Shown: positions 53,491 through 62,160 of the stretch, piece after piece
Position numbering within the stretch: position 1 is the first letter of the stretch
How the letters are laid out: each line of letters starts with the position of its first letter
Assembly: GCA_030123545.1 (NCBI GenBank)
Contig: CP126124.1
Coordinates: 2,232,001 to 2,296,000, forward strand
Direction: 5' to 3'
DNA from: Burkholderiaceae bacterium
GTDB taxonomy: Bacteria; Pseudomonadota; Gammaproteobacteria; Burkholderiales; Burkholderiaceae_C
DNA length: 64,000 nt
The notes under the pieces: model-generated
What the model saw: the letters and a program-made list of their open reading frames with translations, nothing else
Database searches by the model: none
Told to the model about the DNA's origin: nothing
Program-made: the position numbers and the translations under genes

Positions 53491-54332
53491 CAGGCACCCC
53501 GGCCCGTTGCTGGCGCCAGTACGAAGCGGTGCCGCAGCCGATAGCCGTCGGCCAGTTTCTCGTAACGCGCGACCAGCGATGATCGGACCCCGAACACGGC
53601 GTCGGAGTCGAGGTACGGATCCGGCTCGCGGAACAAATGGGTGACCAACGTGGCGTGTCCGGGTGCGCGGATCCGGAAATGCACGTGTGCCGGTCGCCAG
53701 GGGCTTGCTCCGGCTACATCCAGCAGCCGCCCGACCGGGCCGTCCGTCGGTATCGGATAGGCGGTCGGCACGATCGAACGGAAACGCACACGGCCCTGTG
53801 CGTCGGTGCGGAACACGCCGCGGGCGCGGCGCTCGGCACCGAGCTCCGGTCTTTGCACGTCGTACAGACCCTCATCGTCAGCCTGCCAGACGTCGACTTC
53901 GGCACCTGCGATCGGCCGGCCTTGCATATCGACGACCTCGATTTCGGCGAACAACGGCTCGCCCGGCGCTCCGCGCGCAATGTCGGCTCCGTCGTCGCAA
54001 AGCGGCGCGTCGTCGACGTGAAATGGCCCGAAGACCGTGGCTTCGGTGGCGCCGGCCGCATGCTTTTGGTTCATTGCGACGGTCAGCATCGATACGCCCA
54101 GCACGTCGGAAAGCAGGATGAACTCCTGGCGCTGGCCGCTGCACATGTGGCCGGTGTCGGTGAGGTAGGCAATGCCCTGCTCCCATTCAGCCTCGGTCAG
54201 CTTCACCTCGCGCACGAAGGCGTGCAGATGTTTCACCAGCGTAGCGATGATTTCGTTGACCCGCGGCTGCGACCCATGGCCGAGGCGCGCGATCACGGCC
54301 TCGGTGATGTTGTTCTCGTCGATGTTTCTCAT
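53490..54332 (-). CDS. Intradiol ring-cleavage dioxygenase, hydroxyquinol 1,2-dioxygenase type
   Basis: Non-haem Fe(III) dioxygenase. The 280-aa protein has a helical N-terminal dimerisation domain (VNEIIATLVKHLHAFVREVKLTEAEWEQGIAYL) and a beta-sandwich core. The ferric ligands are visible as Tyr in DEGLYDVQ, Tyr in TAYPIPTDGP and the His pair in RPAHVHFRIRAPG. The N-terminus and the FREPDPYLDSDAVFGV segment favour hydroxyquinol 1,2-dioxygenase over catechol 1,2-dioxygenase. The product would be maleylacetate, which the reductase encoded upstream handles. ATG 54332 overlaps the livM-like stop (ATGA). It gives the operon a second ring-cleaving entry. Confidence 0.9.
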   Translation of the reverse strand: MRNIDENNITEAVIARLGHGSQPRVNEIIATLVKHLHAFVREVKLTEAEWEQGIAYLTDTGHMCSGQRQEFILLSDVLGVSMLTVAMNQKHAAGATEATVFGPFHVDDAPLCDDGADIARGAPGEPLFAEIEVVDMQGRPIAGAEVDVWQADDEGLYDVQRPELGAERRARGVFRTDAQGRVRFRSIVPTAYPIPTDGPVGRLLDVAGASPWRPAHVHFRIRAPGHATLVTHLFREPDPYLDSDAVFGVRSSLVARYEKLADGYRLRHRFVLAPATGRGA

Positions 54333-55318
54333 GCTTCGATCCTCAAAGTGCGCCGCGTCGGAAACAGGCTCAAGCCCCAGCGCTCTTGGGCCCAGCCCCA
54401 CAGTCCTTGCCTGAAAAAGATCGTCACGACAATCGCCAACAGACCCAACCCCAGCAGATACCAGGTGCCATAGTCGCTGAACAGCTTGTTCAGTGCGTAG
54501 AAGAGCAGAGCGCCGACGATCGGGCCTTCGATGCGGCCGATACCGCCGATCACCACGATGAAGATCGCGAACGCGCTCCAGTTCACCGAGAACGCCGCGT
54601 CCGGGCTGATGCGCAGATTACCGACGAAATACAGCGCCCCGGCCAGGCCCGCGCCAAACGCGGCGACCACATACACCGCGAGCTTCATGCGTCGGACCGC
54701 GATGCCCTGGCTCTCCGCGGCGACCTCGTTGTCGCGAATCGCCAGCAGCGCCAGCCCCTGCTTGCGACGCAGGAACAGATACACCAGTGCGATCGAAGCG
54801 ACCACGCAGGCGAGTGCCATCCAGAACGTGGCATTCTCCCGCGTGGCCCGCTCGATCCCGCGCAGTGCGGTGAGGCTGGTGCCCGAACCGCCGCCGACGA
54901 AGCTCATGTTCGCGAATGAGAGACGGAACACCTCCGCGATCACCCAGGTGCCGATCGCGAAGTAGCCGCCCGACAGGCGGAACGCGACCCAGGAAACCGG
55001 CACCGCGATCGCGCCGGCCGCCAGCGCCGCGATCGGGATCGCGACGAAAGGGTTGACGCCGGCGAAGTTGCCGAGCATCAGCATCACGTAGCCGCCGAAG
55101 CCAAAGAACGCCTGCTGTCCGATCGAAATCATGCCGCCGTAGCCTGCGAGCAGGTTCCACATCATCGCAAACACGAAGTAGCAGGCAATCTCGACGAAGT
55201 CGCGCATCCAGCTGGGGCCGGCCCACCACGGCATGCTCGCCGCGATCACCACCAACGCGGCACCGACCCACAATGCCGTTTGGCTCACACGAGTGCCGCG
55301 AATGACCTGGACCGCCAT
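54329..55318 (-). CDS. Branched-chain-type ABC transporter permease (LivM-like)
   Basis: Inner-membrane permease of the HAAT import family, 329 aa with about nine helices. The family signature GYGGMISIGQQAFFGFGGYVM and the conserved cytoplasmic-loop text ALLAIRDNEVAAESQGIAVRRMKLAVYVVAAFGAGLAGALY are clear. It pairs with the LivH-like permease, whose stop is 5 bp before this start. Placement in an aromatic operon suggests transport of an aromatic acid or phenolic substrate rather than amino acids, as known for other members of the family. This is inferred from context only. Confidence 0.92.
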   Translation of the reverse strand: MAVQVIRGTRVSQTALWVGAALVVIAASMPWWAGPSWMRDFVEIACYFVFAMMWNLLAGYGGMISIGQQAFFGFGGYVMLMLGNFAGVNPFVAIPIAALAAGAIAVPVSWVAFRLSGGYFAIGTWVIAEVFRLSFANMSFVGGGSGTSLTALRGIERATRENATFWMALACVVASIALVYLFLRRKQGLALLAIRDNEVAAESQGIAVRRMKLAVYVVAAFGAGLAGALYFVGNLRISPDAAFSVNWSAFAIFIVVIGGIGRIEGPIVGALLFYALNKLFSDYGTWYLLGLGLLAIVVTIFFRQGLWGWAQERWGLSLFPTRRTLRIEA

Positions 55319-55323
55319 GACAA

Positions 55324-56181
55324 TTACCCTCGGGTTCTCGGAAACAGGCCCTGCGGCCGCACGACCAGCACCGCCAGGAAGATCAAGTGGCCGAACCAGA
55401 TACCCCAGCCCGGATCGATGTGAAAGCCGATCTGCTGCACCACGCCAAGGATCAGCGCGCCCACGAGCGTGCCCCAGAACGAGCCCATGCCCCCCATGAT
55501 CACCGCCTCGAACGCAAACAGCAGCAGCAGAGGTCCGTCGGACGGTGACACCGTCGTGCGCATCGCCTGCAACACACCCGCCAGCGCAATCACCAGAAAA
55601 GCGATACCGGTGGCCAGCGCGTAGACCTTCTTCGACTCCAATCCCATCAGCTCGGCAATCTCCTTATCGTCGGAGACGGCGCGAAACGAACGGCCCAGCG
55701 CGGTACGATCGAACAGCCATTGCAGGCCCACGGTGCAGGCCAAAGCGGCGATCAGAATCAGCAGCGGCAACGCCCCCACATTCAACGGCCCGAGCGCCAG
55801 AGACTGGGTGTTGAAACCACCTGACGGAAGCGAGCGCGGGTCGGCCGAGAAGATCTGCTGCAACGCGTTCTGGATCACGATCGACAGGCCGAAGGTGACG
55901 ACCACGGAAGGCAGAGGGTCCTTGCCAAGTGTTCCGTTGAGCACATAACGCTGCAGCGCGTAGCCGAGCACGAACGCGAGCGGCAGAACAGCCAAGCCGA
56001 CCAGCGTCGGGTGGGCGGCCACCGTGCCGGCGAGCGCGATCGCGCCGAACCCCGCGAGCACGATGAAGTCGCCGTGCGCGATATTGGTCAGCCTCATCAC
56101 GCCGAACATCAGCGACAGCCCGAGCGCGAACAACGCGTACAGCCCACCGAGCAAGAGGCCTTGAACGAGAATGTCCAGCAT
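55324..56181 (-). CDS. Branched-chain-type ABC transporter permease (LivH-like)
   Basis: Second permease of the importer, 285 aa: LDILVQGLLLGGLYALFALGLSLMFGVMRLTNIAHGDFIVLAGFGAIAL is the classical LivH N-terminus. The EAA-like loop reads GRSFRAVSDDKEIAELMGLESKKVYALATGIAFLVIALAGVLQ. The ATG at 56181 is preferred to the TTG at 56190. CGGGGT sits about ten bases upstream of that ATG but only two from the TTG. It lies just downstream of the livF-like gene, whose stop is at 56187. Confidence 0.92.
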   Translation of the reverse strand: MLDILVQGLLLGGLYALFALGLSLMFGVMRLTNIAHGDFIVLAGFGAIALAGTVAAHPTLVGLAVLPLAFVLGYALQRYVLNGTLGKDPLPSVVVTFGLSIVIQNALQQIFSADPRSLPSGGFNTQSLALGPLNVGALPLLILIAALACTVGLQWLFDRTALGRSFRAVSDDKEIAELMGLESKKVYALATGIAFLVIALAGVLQAMRTTVSPSDGPLLLLFAFEAVIMGGMGSFWGTLVGALILGVVQQIGFHIDPGWGIWFGHLIFLAVLVVRPQGLFPRTRG

Positions 56182-56186
56182 GGTGC

Positions 56187-56894
56187 TCAAACCCCGAAGT
56201 AGGCTTGACTGATCTGCTCGCGCGTCAGTGCATTGCTGTTGCCTTCCAGCGAGACGCGGCCTTCCTGGAAGCAGTACAGGCGTTGCGAGACGCGTTGCGC
56301 CACGGTCACGTCCTGCTCCACGATGACGACGCTCATGCCCTCGGCAGTGATCGCCGGCATCGCGTTGTAGATCTCTCTGACGACGATCGGCGCCAACCCC
56401 AGCGATAGCTCGTCACACAAGAGCAGCGTCGGGTTGCTCATCAGCGCGCGGCCGATCGCGACCATCTGCTGTTGCCCGCCGGAAATCGCCGTCCCCGGAT
56501 TGCGCTTCTTCTCCTCGAGAATCGGAAACATCTTGTAGAGGCGCTGCAGGTTCCACGGACCAGGCCGGCCGGCACGGTTGCCCATCAGCAGGTTCTCCTC
56601 GACCGAGAGCGAAGGAAACAGGCGCCGGCCCTCGGGCACCATCGCCAGCCCACGGCGCACGATCTGCCCCGGCGGCAGGCCGCCGATCGGCACGCCATTG
56701 AAGCGGACTCCATCGCCCTTGACCTTGACCAAGCCGGTTAACGACTTTAGAAACGTGCTCTTACCCGCTCCATTGGCGCCGATGATCGCCACCAGTTCGC
56801 CGACATCGAGCTTGAAGTCGACGCCGAACAGTGCCTGCGCGTCGCCGTAGAAGGCGGTCAGGTCGTGAGTGGAAAGCAGCGGGTTGGCGCTCAT
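56187..56894 (-). CDS. ABC transporter ATPase (LivF-like)
   Basis: One of two ATPases driving the importer, 235 aa. It has Walker A AIIGANGAGKSTFLKSLTGL, Q loop, the LivF-type text RGLAMVPEGRRLFPSLSVEENLLMG, signature AISGGQQQMVAIGRALM and Walker B LLLCDELSLGLAPIVVREIY. The SLGLAP text is diagnostic of LivF. The start overlaps the livG-like stop (ATGA at 56891-56894). No unusual features. Confidence 0.94.
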   Translation of the reverse strand: MSANPLLSTHDLTAFYGDAQALFGVDFKLDVGELVAIIGANGAGKSTFLKSLTGLVKVKGDGVRFNGVPIGGLPPGQIVRRGLAMVPEGRRLFPSLSVEENLLMGNRAGRPGPWNLQRLYKMFPILEEKKRNPGTAISGGQQQMVAIGRALMSNPTLLLCDELSLGLAPIVVREIYNAMPAITAEGMSVVIVEQDVTVAQRVSQRLYCFQEGRVSLEGNSNALTREQISQAYFGV

Positions 56895-57613
56895 GCGTCC
56901 ATCCCCATGTAGACGCGCCGCACTTCGGGGTCGTCCATCACCGAGCGCGGCTCGCCCTCCGCCAGCTTCAGACCGAAATTGATGACGAACAGCCGGTCGG
57001 CGATCGACAACAGCGCGTGCACCACATGCTCGATCCAGATCATGGTGACACCCTGTGCCTTGATGCGCCGCAGCTCGTCTACGAGCTCACGGGCTTCGTG
57101 CTCGGTCAGCCCACCGGCGATCTCGTCGAGCAGCAGCAGATTCGGCTTCGTCGCGAGCGCCCGCGCCAACTCGAGCCGTTTGCGGTTGAGCAGAGTCAGG
57201 CTGCCTGCAAGCTTGTTCGCCTGCGCCTTCAGGCCAGTCTCCTCGAGCACCTGGGCCGCCGTTTCCCACGCTGCGTCCTCTGGCTCGTTGCCCCCGAAGC
57301 AGGCGGCGGTGACGAGGTTCTCGAACACCGTCATGTGACCGAACGGCTGCGGCACCTGGTAGGAGCGGCCAATACCGGCGCGGCAACGCTGGTGCGGCGC
57401 CAATGCAGTGACGTCTCGCCCGTCATACTCGACGCGGCCGGCGTCGACGCGCACGTCGCCGCTGATCAGGTTGAACAGCGTCGTCTTGCCAGCGCCGTTC
57501 GGGCCCAGAATCCCGAGCGTCTCGCCTTGGGCAACCGCGAGCGTGATGTCGTCGGTGACCTTGACCGCGCCGTAGGATTTTGAGACGCCGTGCAGCGACA
57601 GCAATGCGGTCAT
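56891..57613 (-). CDS. ABC transporter ATPase (LivG-like)
   Basis: Second ATPase, 240 aa: Walker A GILGPNGAGKTTLFNLISGD, Q loop region RAGIGRSYQVPQPFGHMTVFENLV, signature LAGSLTLLNRKRLELARALA and Walker B LLLLDEIAGGLTEHEARELV. The signature is LTLLNRKRLEL rather than the usual LSYGQQRRLEI, so the canonical SGGQ-type motif is degraded at its first residues. The LivF partner has a perfect motif, so the transporter could work with asymmetric sites. This may be a true subfamily trait. It follows the binding-protein gene by 19 bp. Confidence 0.92.
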   Translation of the reverse strand: MTALLSLHGVSKSYGAVKVTDDITLAVAQGETLGILGPNGAGKTTLFNLISGDVRVDAGRVEYDGRDVTALAPHQRCRAGIGRSYQVPQPFGHMTVFENLVTAACFGGNEPEDAAWETAAQVLEETGLKAQANKLAGSLTLLNRKRLELARALATKPNLLLLDEIAGGLTEHEARELVDELRRIKAQGVTMIWIEHVVHALLSIADRLFVINFGLKLAEGEPRSVMDDPEVRRVYMGMDA

Positions 57614-57632
57614 GGTCGACCTCGGACCTTGT

Positions 57633-58889
57633 TCAGGCCAACAGCTTCAGCTTGCCGTCGGTCGGAATGTTCTTGGCAGCCTCGTCGTTGACGATCAACA
57701 GGTCAACTTTGTACTTTGTGCCCTTCACCCATTGCCCGAGCACGAGCGGCGTCTTGCTCACGTTCTTCATAGCCCCCGTGCCGTCCCACTTGATTGGGCC
57801 GACGACGGTGGCCAGGTTCGTCGCTACCAACGCGTCGCGCACGTCACCCGCCTTGAGCGACTTCGATCGCTTGAGCACGTCGGAGGCAATCTCGAACAGT
57901 GCGTGCGCAAAGCCGATCGGTTGTGTCCACTGCTTCTTTGTGCCCGCTTCGTAGGCTTCTGCCAGCGCCTTCGCGCTCTGCTTGGTCAGCGACGAGGTGA
58001 ACGGGTGCGACGGGCTCCACCAGACTTCGGTGCTCAGGCCGTAGCCGAGGTCACCGAGCGCTTCGATCGCACTCGGGAACAACAGCGCCTTGCCCAGCGT
58101 CACGACCTTCGGCTTGAATCCCTGTTGCCGCGCCTGCGTCAGGAACGTCTTGGCATCGGGCGGAATCACCACGCCGGTGACGATTTCGCAGTTGTCGCGC
58201 TTGAACGCAGCGATCTGCGCCGAGAAGTCCTGCGTACCGCTCTGGAAGCGGCCAGGGTCAACGAGCGTGAACCCCATCGACGACAGCGGCTTGGGGAAGC
58301 CGATCTCTTTGTCTCCCCAGGCGTTGCCGTCGCCGTCATTCGGAAACAGTCCGCCGACCTTCTTGTTCGTCTGGACGCTCTTCCAGCCGTTGGTGTAGTT
58401 GGCGATGACGTCTTCAAGACCCCAGAAGAAGTGGTAGGTCCAATTAAATCCCTTGGCCGGATCGCCCTTGCGGCCAAAGAACCACGACTGCCACGGCACG
58501 ACTGTGGACACGCAGGGAACTTCGTTCAACTCGCAAGCATCACTGACCGGGTTGGCGGTCTCAGGCGTCCCGCCGGTCAGCATCAGTGCAACCTGGTCCT
58601 TCAGAATCAAGTCGTTGGCGACTTCACCGGCTCGGTTCGGACTCGATTGGCTGTCCTTGAGCAGGATCTGCACCGCGTGCTTTTTGCCGCCGATCACGAG
58701 GCCATTCGTGAAGGCAGCCTTCATCTGGTCGATCACCCACTTGTCGGATTCGCCAAACGGCGCCAGCGGACCGGTCTGCGGTGATACATAGCCAATCTTC
58801 ACCGTGTCGGCAGCGAAGACGCTGGGGGCGATCAGTCCGGCCGCGACCGCGCCGCCGCGCTGGATAAAGTCTCGACGATTGACGTTCAT
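57633..58889 (-). CDS. Periplasmic substrate-binding protein of the importer (LivK-like)
   Basis: Two-lobed binding protein of 418 aa. It has a twin-arginine-like signal (NRRDFIQRGGAVAAGLIAPSVFA), then VKIGYVSPQTGPLAPFGESDKWVIDQMK, DSQSSPNRAGEVANDLILKDQVALMLTGGTPETANPVSDACE and WQSWFFGRKGDPAKGFNWTYHFFWGLEDV. The Trp/Phe-rich segment around the cleft suggests an aromatic ligand rather than leucine. Such Tat-exported HAAT binding proteins are common in aromatic acid uptake. It lies between the maleylacetate reductase gene and the ATPase genes on the same strand. Confidence 0.9.
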   Translation of the reverse strand: MNVNRRDFIQRGGAVAAGLIAPSVFAADTVKIGYVSPQTGPLAPFGESDKWVIDQMKAAFTNGLVIGGKKHAVQILLKDSQSSPNRAGEVANDLILKDQVALMLTGGTPETANPVSDACELNEVPCVSTVVPWQSWFFGRKGDPAKGFNWTYHFFWGLEDVIANYTNGWKSVQTNKKVGGLFPNDGDGNAWGDKEIGFPKPLSSMGFTLVDPGRFQSGTQDFSAQIAAFKRDNCEIVTGVVIPPDAKTFLTQARQQGFKPKVVTLGKALLFPSAIEALGDLGYGLSTEVWWSPSHPFTSSLTKQSAKALAEAYEAGTKKQWTQPIGFAHALFEIASDVLKRSKSLKAGDVRDALVATNLATVVGPIKWDGTGAMKNVSKTPLVLGQWVKGTKYKVDLLIVNDEAAKNIPTDGKLKLLA

Positions 58890-58916
58890 GGCATGGATCT
58901 CCTTGTTGTGGTTGAG

Positions 58917-59978
58917 TCAGGTTTGCGGCGGGTCGCCGTCGAACGCACGTTGCAGCAAAGCCCGAAGCGCTGTGCGTTCGAGCGGTCGCGGATTGGGGTA
59001 CTGGTTGGTCACCGCCAGATCTGCTGCGCGATCCAGACCATCTGCCGGCATGCCGATAGCCTTGAGTGACGTCGGCGCGCCGTTGCGTGCGGCGAGCAGG
59101 AATACACCCAGCGCGGCGTCGCCGACACCGAGCGCCCGTTCAATCGAACGCATCGCCGCGGGTGCGTGCGAGGCGTTGTAGGCCAGCGCATGCGGCAGGA
59201 TCACCGTGTGCACCTCGGCATGCGGCAGGTTGAAGCTGCCGCCCAGCGTGTGGCACAGCTTGTGATGCAGGCCCATCGCGACGCTGCCCAGCACCGCGCC
59301 GCACAGCCAGGCGCCATAGAGCGCATCGCCACGCGCGTCGATGTCCTTAGGGTTCGCCGCAAGCGGCGCCAACGCGGCAGCGCAGGCGCGAATGCCCTCC
59401 TCGGCGATCAGACTCATGATCGGGTTGCCGTCGTGCGCATACAAGCCTTCGGCGGCATGGGCGATCGCGTTCAACGCGCTGGTGACCGTCATCTTCAGCG
59501 GCAAGGTCAACGTCAACTCGGGGTCGTAGATCACCGTGCGCGGCAGCACGCGAACGTCGCGGCCGGTTTTCTTGACGCCGGCCTCGGTCAGTCCCCAGAT
59601 CGGCGTCATCTCGCTGCCGGCATAGGTGGTGGGGATCGCCAGGATGGGCAGACCTGAGTCGAGCGCAATCGCTTTGCCGAGCCCGGTCGTCGAGCCGCCG
59701 CCGATCGCCACCGCGCAATCGGCGCCAAGACGTCGCGCCTCGTCGCGCGCTTCGCGCGCCGCCTCGATCGGAACATGCATCACGGCCTTCGGGAAGATGC
59801 CTGCGGCGCGGTCGCCAAGCAAGTCAGCGATCCGGCGCGCCGAGATGGTCTGCTCGGGCGTGGACAGCACCAGCGCGCGCTTCGCACCGAGCAATTCAAT
59901 TTCGTGACCGAGCTGCTGCAGCGTGCCGGCGCCGAAGACGACGCGCGGGGGATGCCAGTCGAAAGCAAAGGTCTTCAT
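58917..59978 (-). CDS. Maleylacetate reductase
   Basis: Reduces maleylacetate to 3-oxoadipate with NAD(P)H. The 353-aa protein belongs to the iron-containing alcohol dehydrogenase superfamily: FDWHPPRVVFGAGTLQQLGHEIELLGAKRALVL, the nucleotide loop AVAIGGGSTTGLGKAIAL and IPTTYAGSEMTPIWGLTEAGVKKTGRD, which is typical of maleylacetate reductases. SVAMGLHHKLCHTLGGSFNLPHAEVHTVILPH follows. It joins the products of both dioxygenases in this operon. The spacing to wrbA upstream is 13 bp, and to the binding-protein gene downstream 27 bp. Confidence 0.93.
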   Translation of the reverse strand: MKTFAFDWHPPRVVFGAGTLQQLGHEIELLGAKRALVLSTPEQTISARRIADLLGDRAAGIFPKAVMHVPIEAAREARDEARRLGADCAVAIGGGSTTGLGKAIALDSGLPILAIPTTYAGSEMTPIWGLTEAGVKKTGRDVRVLPRTVIYDPELTLTLPLKMTVTSALNAIAHAAEGLYAHDGNPIMSLIAEEGIRACAAALAPLAANPKDIDARGDALYGAWLCGAVLGSVAMGLHHKLCHTLGGSFNLPHAEVHTVILPHALAYNASHAPAAMRSIERALGVGDAALGVFLLAARNGAPTSLKAIGMPADGLDRAADLAVTNQYPNPRPLERTALRALLQRAFDGDPPQT

Positions 59979-59991
59979 TGCAAGCAGGCCT

Positions 59992-60591
59992 TCAGCGTGT
60001 CAACCGTTGCGCGATCTCGGCGACATGCCGGCCCTGGAAGCGCGCGCCATCTAACTCATTCGCGCTCGGCTGGCGCGAACCGTCACCTGCAGTGATGGTC
60101 GACGCACCGTAGGGGCTGCAACCGGTGATCTCGTCGACGCGCATCTGTCCCTGGAACGAATAGGGGAGGCCGACCAGCACCATGCCCTGGTGCAGCAGCA
60201 CGGAATGCGCGGACAAAATGGTGCTCTCCTGGCCGCCATGCTGCGTCGCGGTGGAGGTGAAAACCGAGCCCACCTTGCCGATCAGCTTGCCGCTGAACCA
60301 AAGGCCGCCGGTTTGATCGAGAAAGCTCTTCATCTGCGCGGCCATGTTGCCGAAGCGCGTGGGCGTGCCGACGATGATCGCGTCGTAGTTCGGCAGTTCA
60401 TCCACGGTGGCTACAGGTGCCGCTTGGTCGGTCTTGTAGTTCGAAGCCTTGGCGACCTCGGCGCTCACCAACTCGGGTACGCGCTTGATGTCCACCTCGG
60501 CTCCAGCCGACCGCACGCCTTCCGCGACCGCTTGGGCCATGGTTTCAATGTGGCCGTAGCTGCTGTAGTACAGAACGAGAACTTTTGCCAT
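59992..60591 (-). CDS. wrbA: NAD(P)H:quinone oxidoreductase WrbA
   Basis: Tetrameric FMN protein that reduces benzoquinones by two electrons to hydroquinones. The 199-aa protein shows the flavodoxin-like FMN loop VLYYSSYGHIETMAQAVAEG, the VGTPTRFGNMAAQMKSFLDQTGGLW motif and SVFTSTATQHGGQESTI, all diagnostic of WrbA. In this operon it would keep p-benzoquinone reduced to hydroquinone, the substrate of the dioxygenase, as the equivalent enzyme does in p-nitrophenol pathways. It lies 35 bp after the aldehyde dehydrogenase gene. Confidence 0.94.
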   Translation of the reverse strand: MAKVLVLYYSSYGHIETMAQAVAEGVRSAGAEVDIKRVPELVSAEVAKASNYKTDQAAPVATVDELPNYDAIIVGTPTRFGNMAAQMKSFLDQTGGLWFSGKLIGKVGSVFTSTATQHGGQESTILSAHSVLLHQGMVLVGLPYSFQGQMRVDEITGCSPYGASTITAGDGSRQPSANELDGARFQGRHVAEIAQRLTR

Positions 60592-60626
60592 GAGAATTCC
60601 TCTGTGAATCGGCTTGTTTCAGCGGA

Positions 60627-62138
60627 TCAGCGCGCGTACCACGGCGCGGCCTGCGCGTCGATGTTGACCCACACGCTCTTCACCTGCGTGTACTCGCGCA
60701 TCACCTCGAATCCCATCTCCCGACCGTAGCCGCTCAGGCCGACGCCGCCAAACGGCGAGCCCGGATTCACGCGCTTGTACGTATTGATCCAAACCATGCC
60801 GGCATGCAGGTCGCGCGCCATCTTGTGTGCGCGTTGCAGATCCCGGGTCCACAGGCCCGAGCCCAGGCCGTAATCCGTGCCATTGGCGATCGCCAGCGCC
60901 TCCTCATCGGTCTTGAAAGTCAGCGCGGTGACGAACGGACCGAACACCTCTTCCTGCGCGACGCGGTCCTTGAAGTCGCGCGCCTTGACGATCGTCGGTT
61001 CGACGTAGTAGCCGCCGGCCAGCGCGGGATCCTGCGGCGCCTTGCCCCCAGTGACCACCGCAGCGCCCTGCTCCTTTGCGACATCGACATACGACAGCAC
61101 GCGATCCCGATGCTGCGCGCTTGTCAGAGGCCCCATTTCGGTCTTCTCGTCGAGCGGATTGCCCAGGCGGATGGTCTTGGCGAGCGCGGCGAAGCGCTCC
61201 AGAAACTCATCGGCAATGCTCTCGTGCAGCACCAGGCGCGAGCCGGCGATGCAGGCCTGGCCCTGGTTGTGAAAGATCGCAAAAGCGCTGCCGTTGACCG
61301 CGGCCGCGAGATCGGCATCGGCGAAGACGATGTTGGGCCCCTTGCCGCCGAGTTCGAGTTGCACCTTCTTCAGATTGCTCGCGCTGGCCTGCACGATGCG
61401 TCGGCCGGTGGCGGTGCTGCCGGTGAATGCAATCTTCGCAATACGCGGATGCTCGGCGATGTATTGCCCCGCCACGCCGCCGAGCCCCGGCACGATGTTG
61501 ACGACGCCGTCGGGCAGGCCGGCCTCGCGCATCAGTTCGGCGATCTTCAGCGTCGTCAGCGGCGTGATCTCGGCGGGCTTGAGCACGATGCAGTTGCCGG
61601 CGGCCAGCGCCGGCGCCATCTTCCAGCTCGTGAACATCAGCGGGAAGTTCCACGGCACCACCTGGCCGACGATGCCCAACGGCTCACGCAGCAGGTAGTT
61701 GAGGAAACCCGCTTCGACCGGCACGACATCGCCCAAAACCTTGTCGGCCATGCCGCCGAAGTACCGGAAGCAGTCCGCGGTGCGCGGCACGTCCAGCGTG
61801 CGGGTGTCGCGCAGCGGATGGCCGGTGTCGAGCGACTCGAGCTTCGCCAGATCATCGCCATGGGCCTCGATCAGGTCGGCCAGCCGCAACAGAATGCGCC
61901 CGCGATCGGCCGCCGCCATGCGGCTCCAGGCGGGGAATGCAGCCTCGGCTGCCGCCACCGCGCAGTCGATGTCCTCCCGGCCGGCCATCGCCACCTCGGC
62001 GATGGTCGAGTTGTCGTGCGGATTGAGCGTGGCCAACGTCTGGCCGTCGGCGGCGTCGACGAAACGCCCGCCGATGAAAAGTTGGTGCCGGATCGGCGTG
62101 CGCAAGCCCGCCGCGGCCTGGATGTCCGCGATGCTCAT
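60627..62138 (-). CDS. Aldehyde dehydrogenase, likely 4-hydroxymuconic semialdehyde dehydrogenase
   Basis: NAD(P)-dependent aldehyde dehydrogenase of 503 aa. Visible are VVPWNFPLMFTSWKMAPALAAGNCIVLKPAE, FTGSTATGRRIVQ, the general base E262 in QLELGGKGPNIVF, the nucleophile C296 in NQGQACIAGSR and the C-terminal EEVFGPFVTALTF and NTYKRVNPGSPFGGVGLSGYGRE. This is the betaine/hydroxymuconate semialdehyde branch. Position right after the hydroquinone dioxygenase genes points to oxidation of 4-hydroxymuconic semialdehyde to maleylacetate. The specific substrate is inferred from the pathway; the enzyme class is certain. Confidence 0.9.
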   Translation of the reverse strand: MSIADIQAAAGLRTPIRHQLFIGGRFVDAADGQTLATLNPHDNSTIAEVAMAGREDIDCAVAAAEAAFPAWSRMAAADRGRILLRLADLIEAHGDDLAKLESLDTGHPLRDTRTLDVPRTADCFRYFGGMADKVLGDVVPVEAGFLNYLLREPLGIVGQVVPWNFPLMFTSWKMAPALAAGNCIVLKPAEITPLTTLKIAELMREAGLPDGVVNIVPGLGGVAGQYIAEHPRIAKIAFTGSTATGRRIVQASASNLKKVQLELGGKGPNIVFADADLAAAVNGSAFAIFHNQGQACIAGSRLVLHESIADEFLERFAALAKTIRLGNPLDEKTEMGPLTSAQHRDRVLSYVDVAKEQGAAVVTGGKAPQDPALAGGYYVEPTIVKARDFKDRVAQEEVFGPFVTALTFKTDEEALAIANGTDYGLGSGLWTRDLQRAHKMARDLHAGMVWINTYKRVNPGSPFGGVGLSGYGREMGFEVMREYTQVKSVWVNIDAQAAPWYAR

Positions 62139-62160
62139 GGTGGAAAACTCCGTGCTGTGC

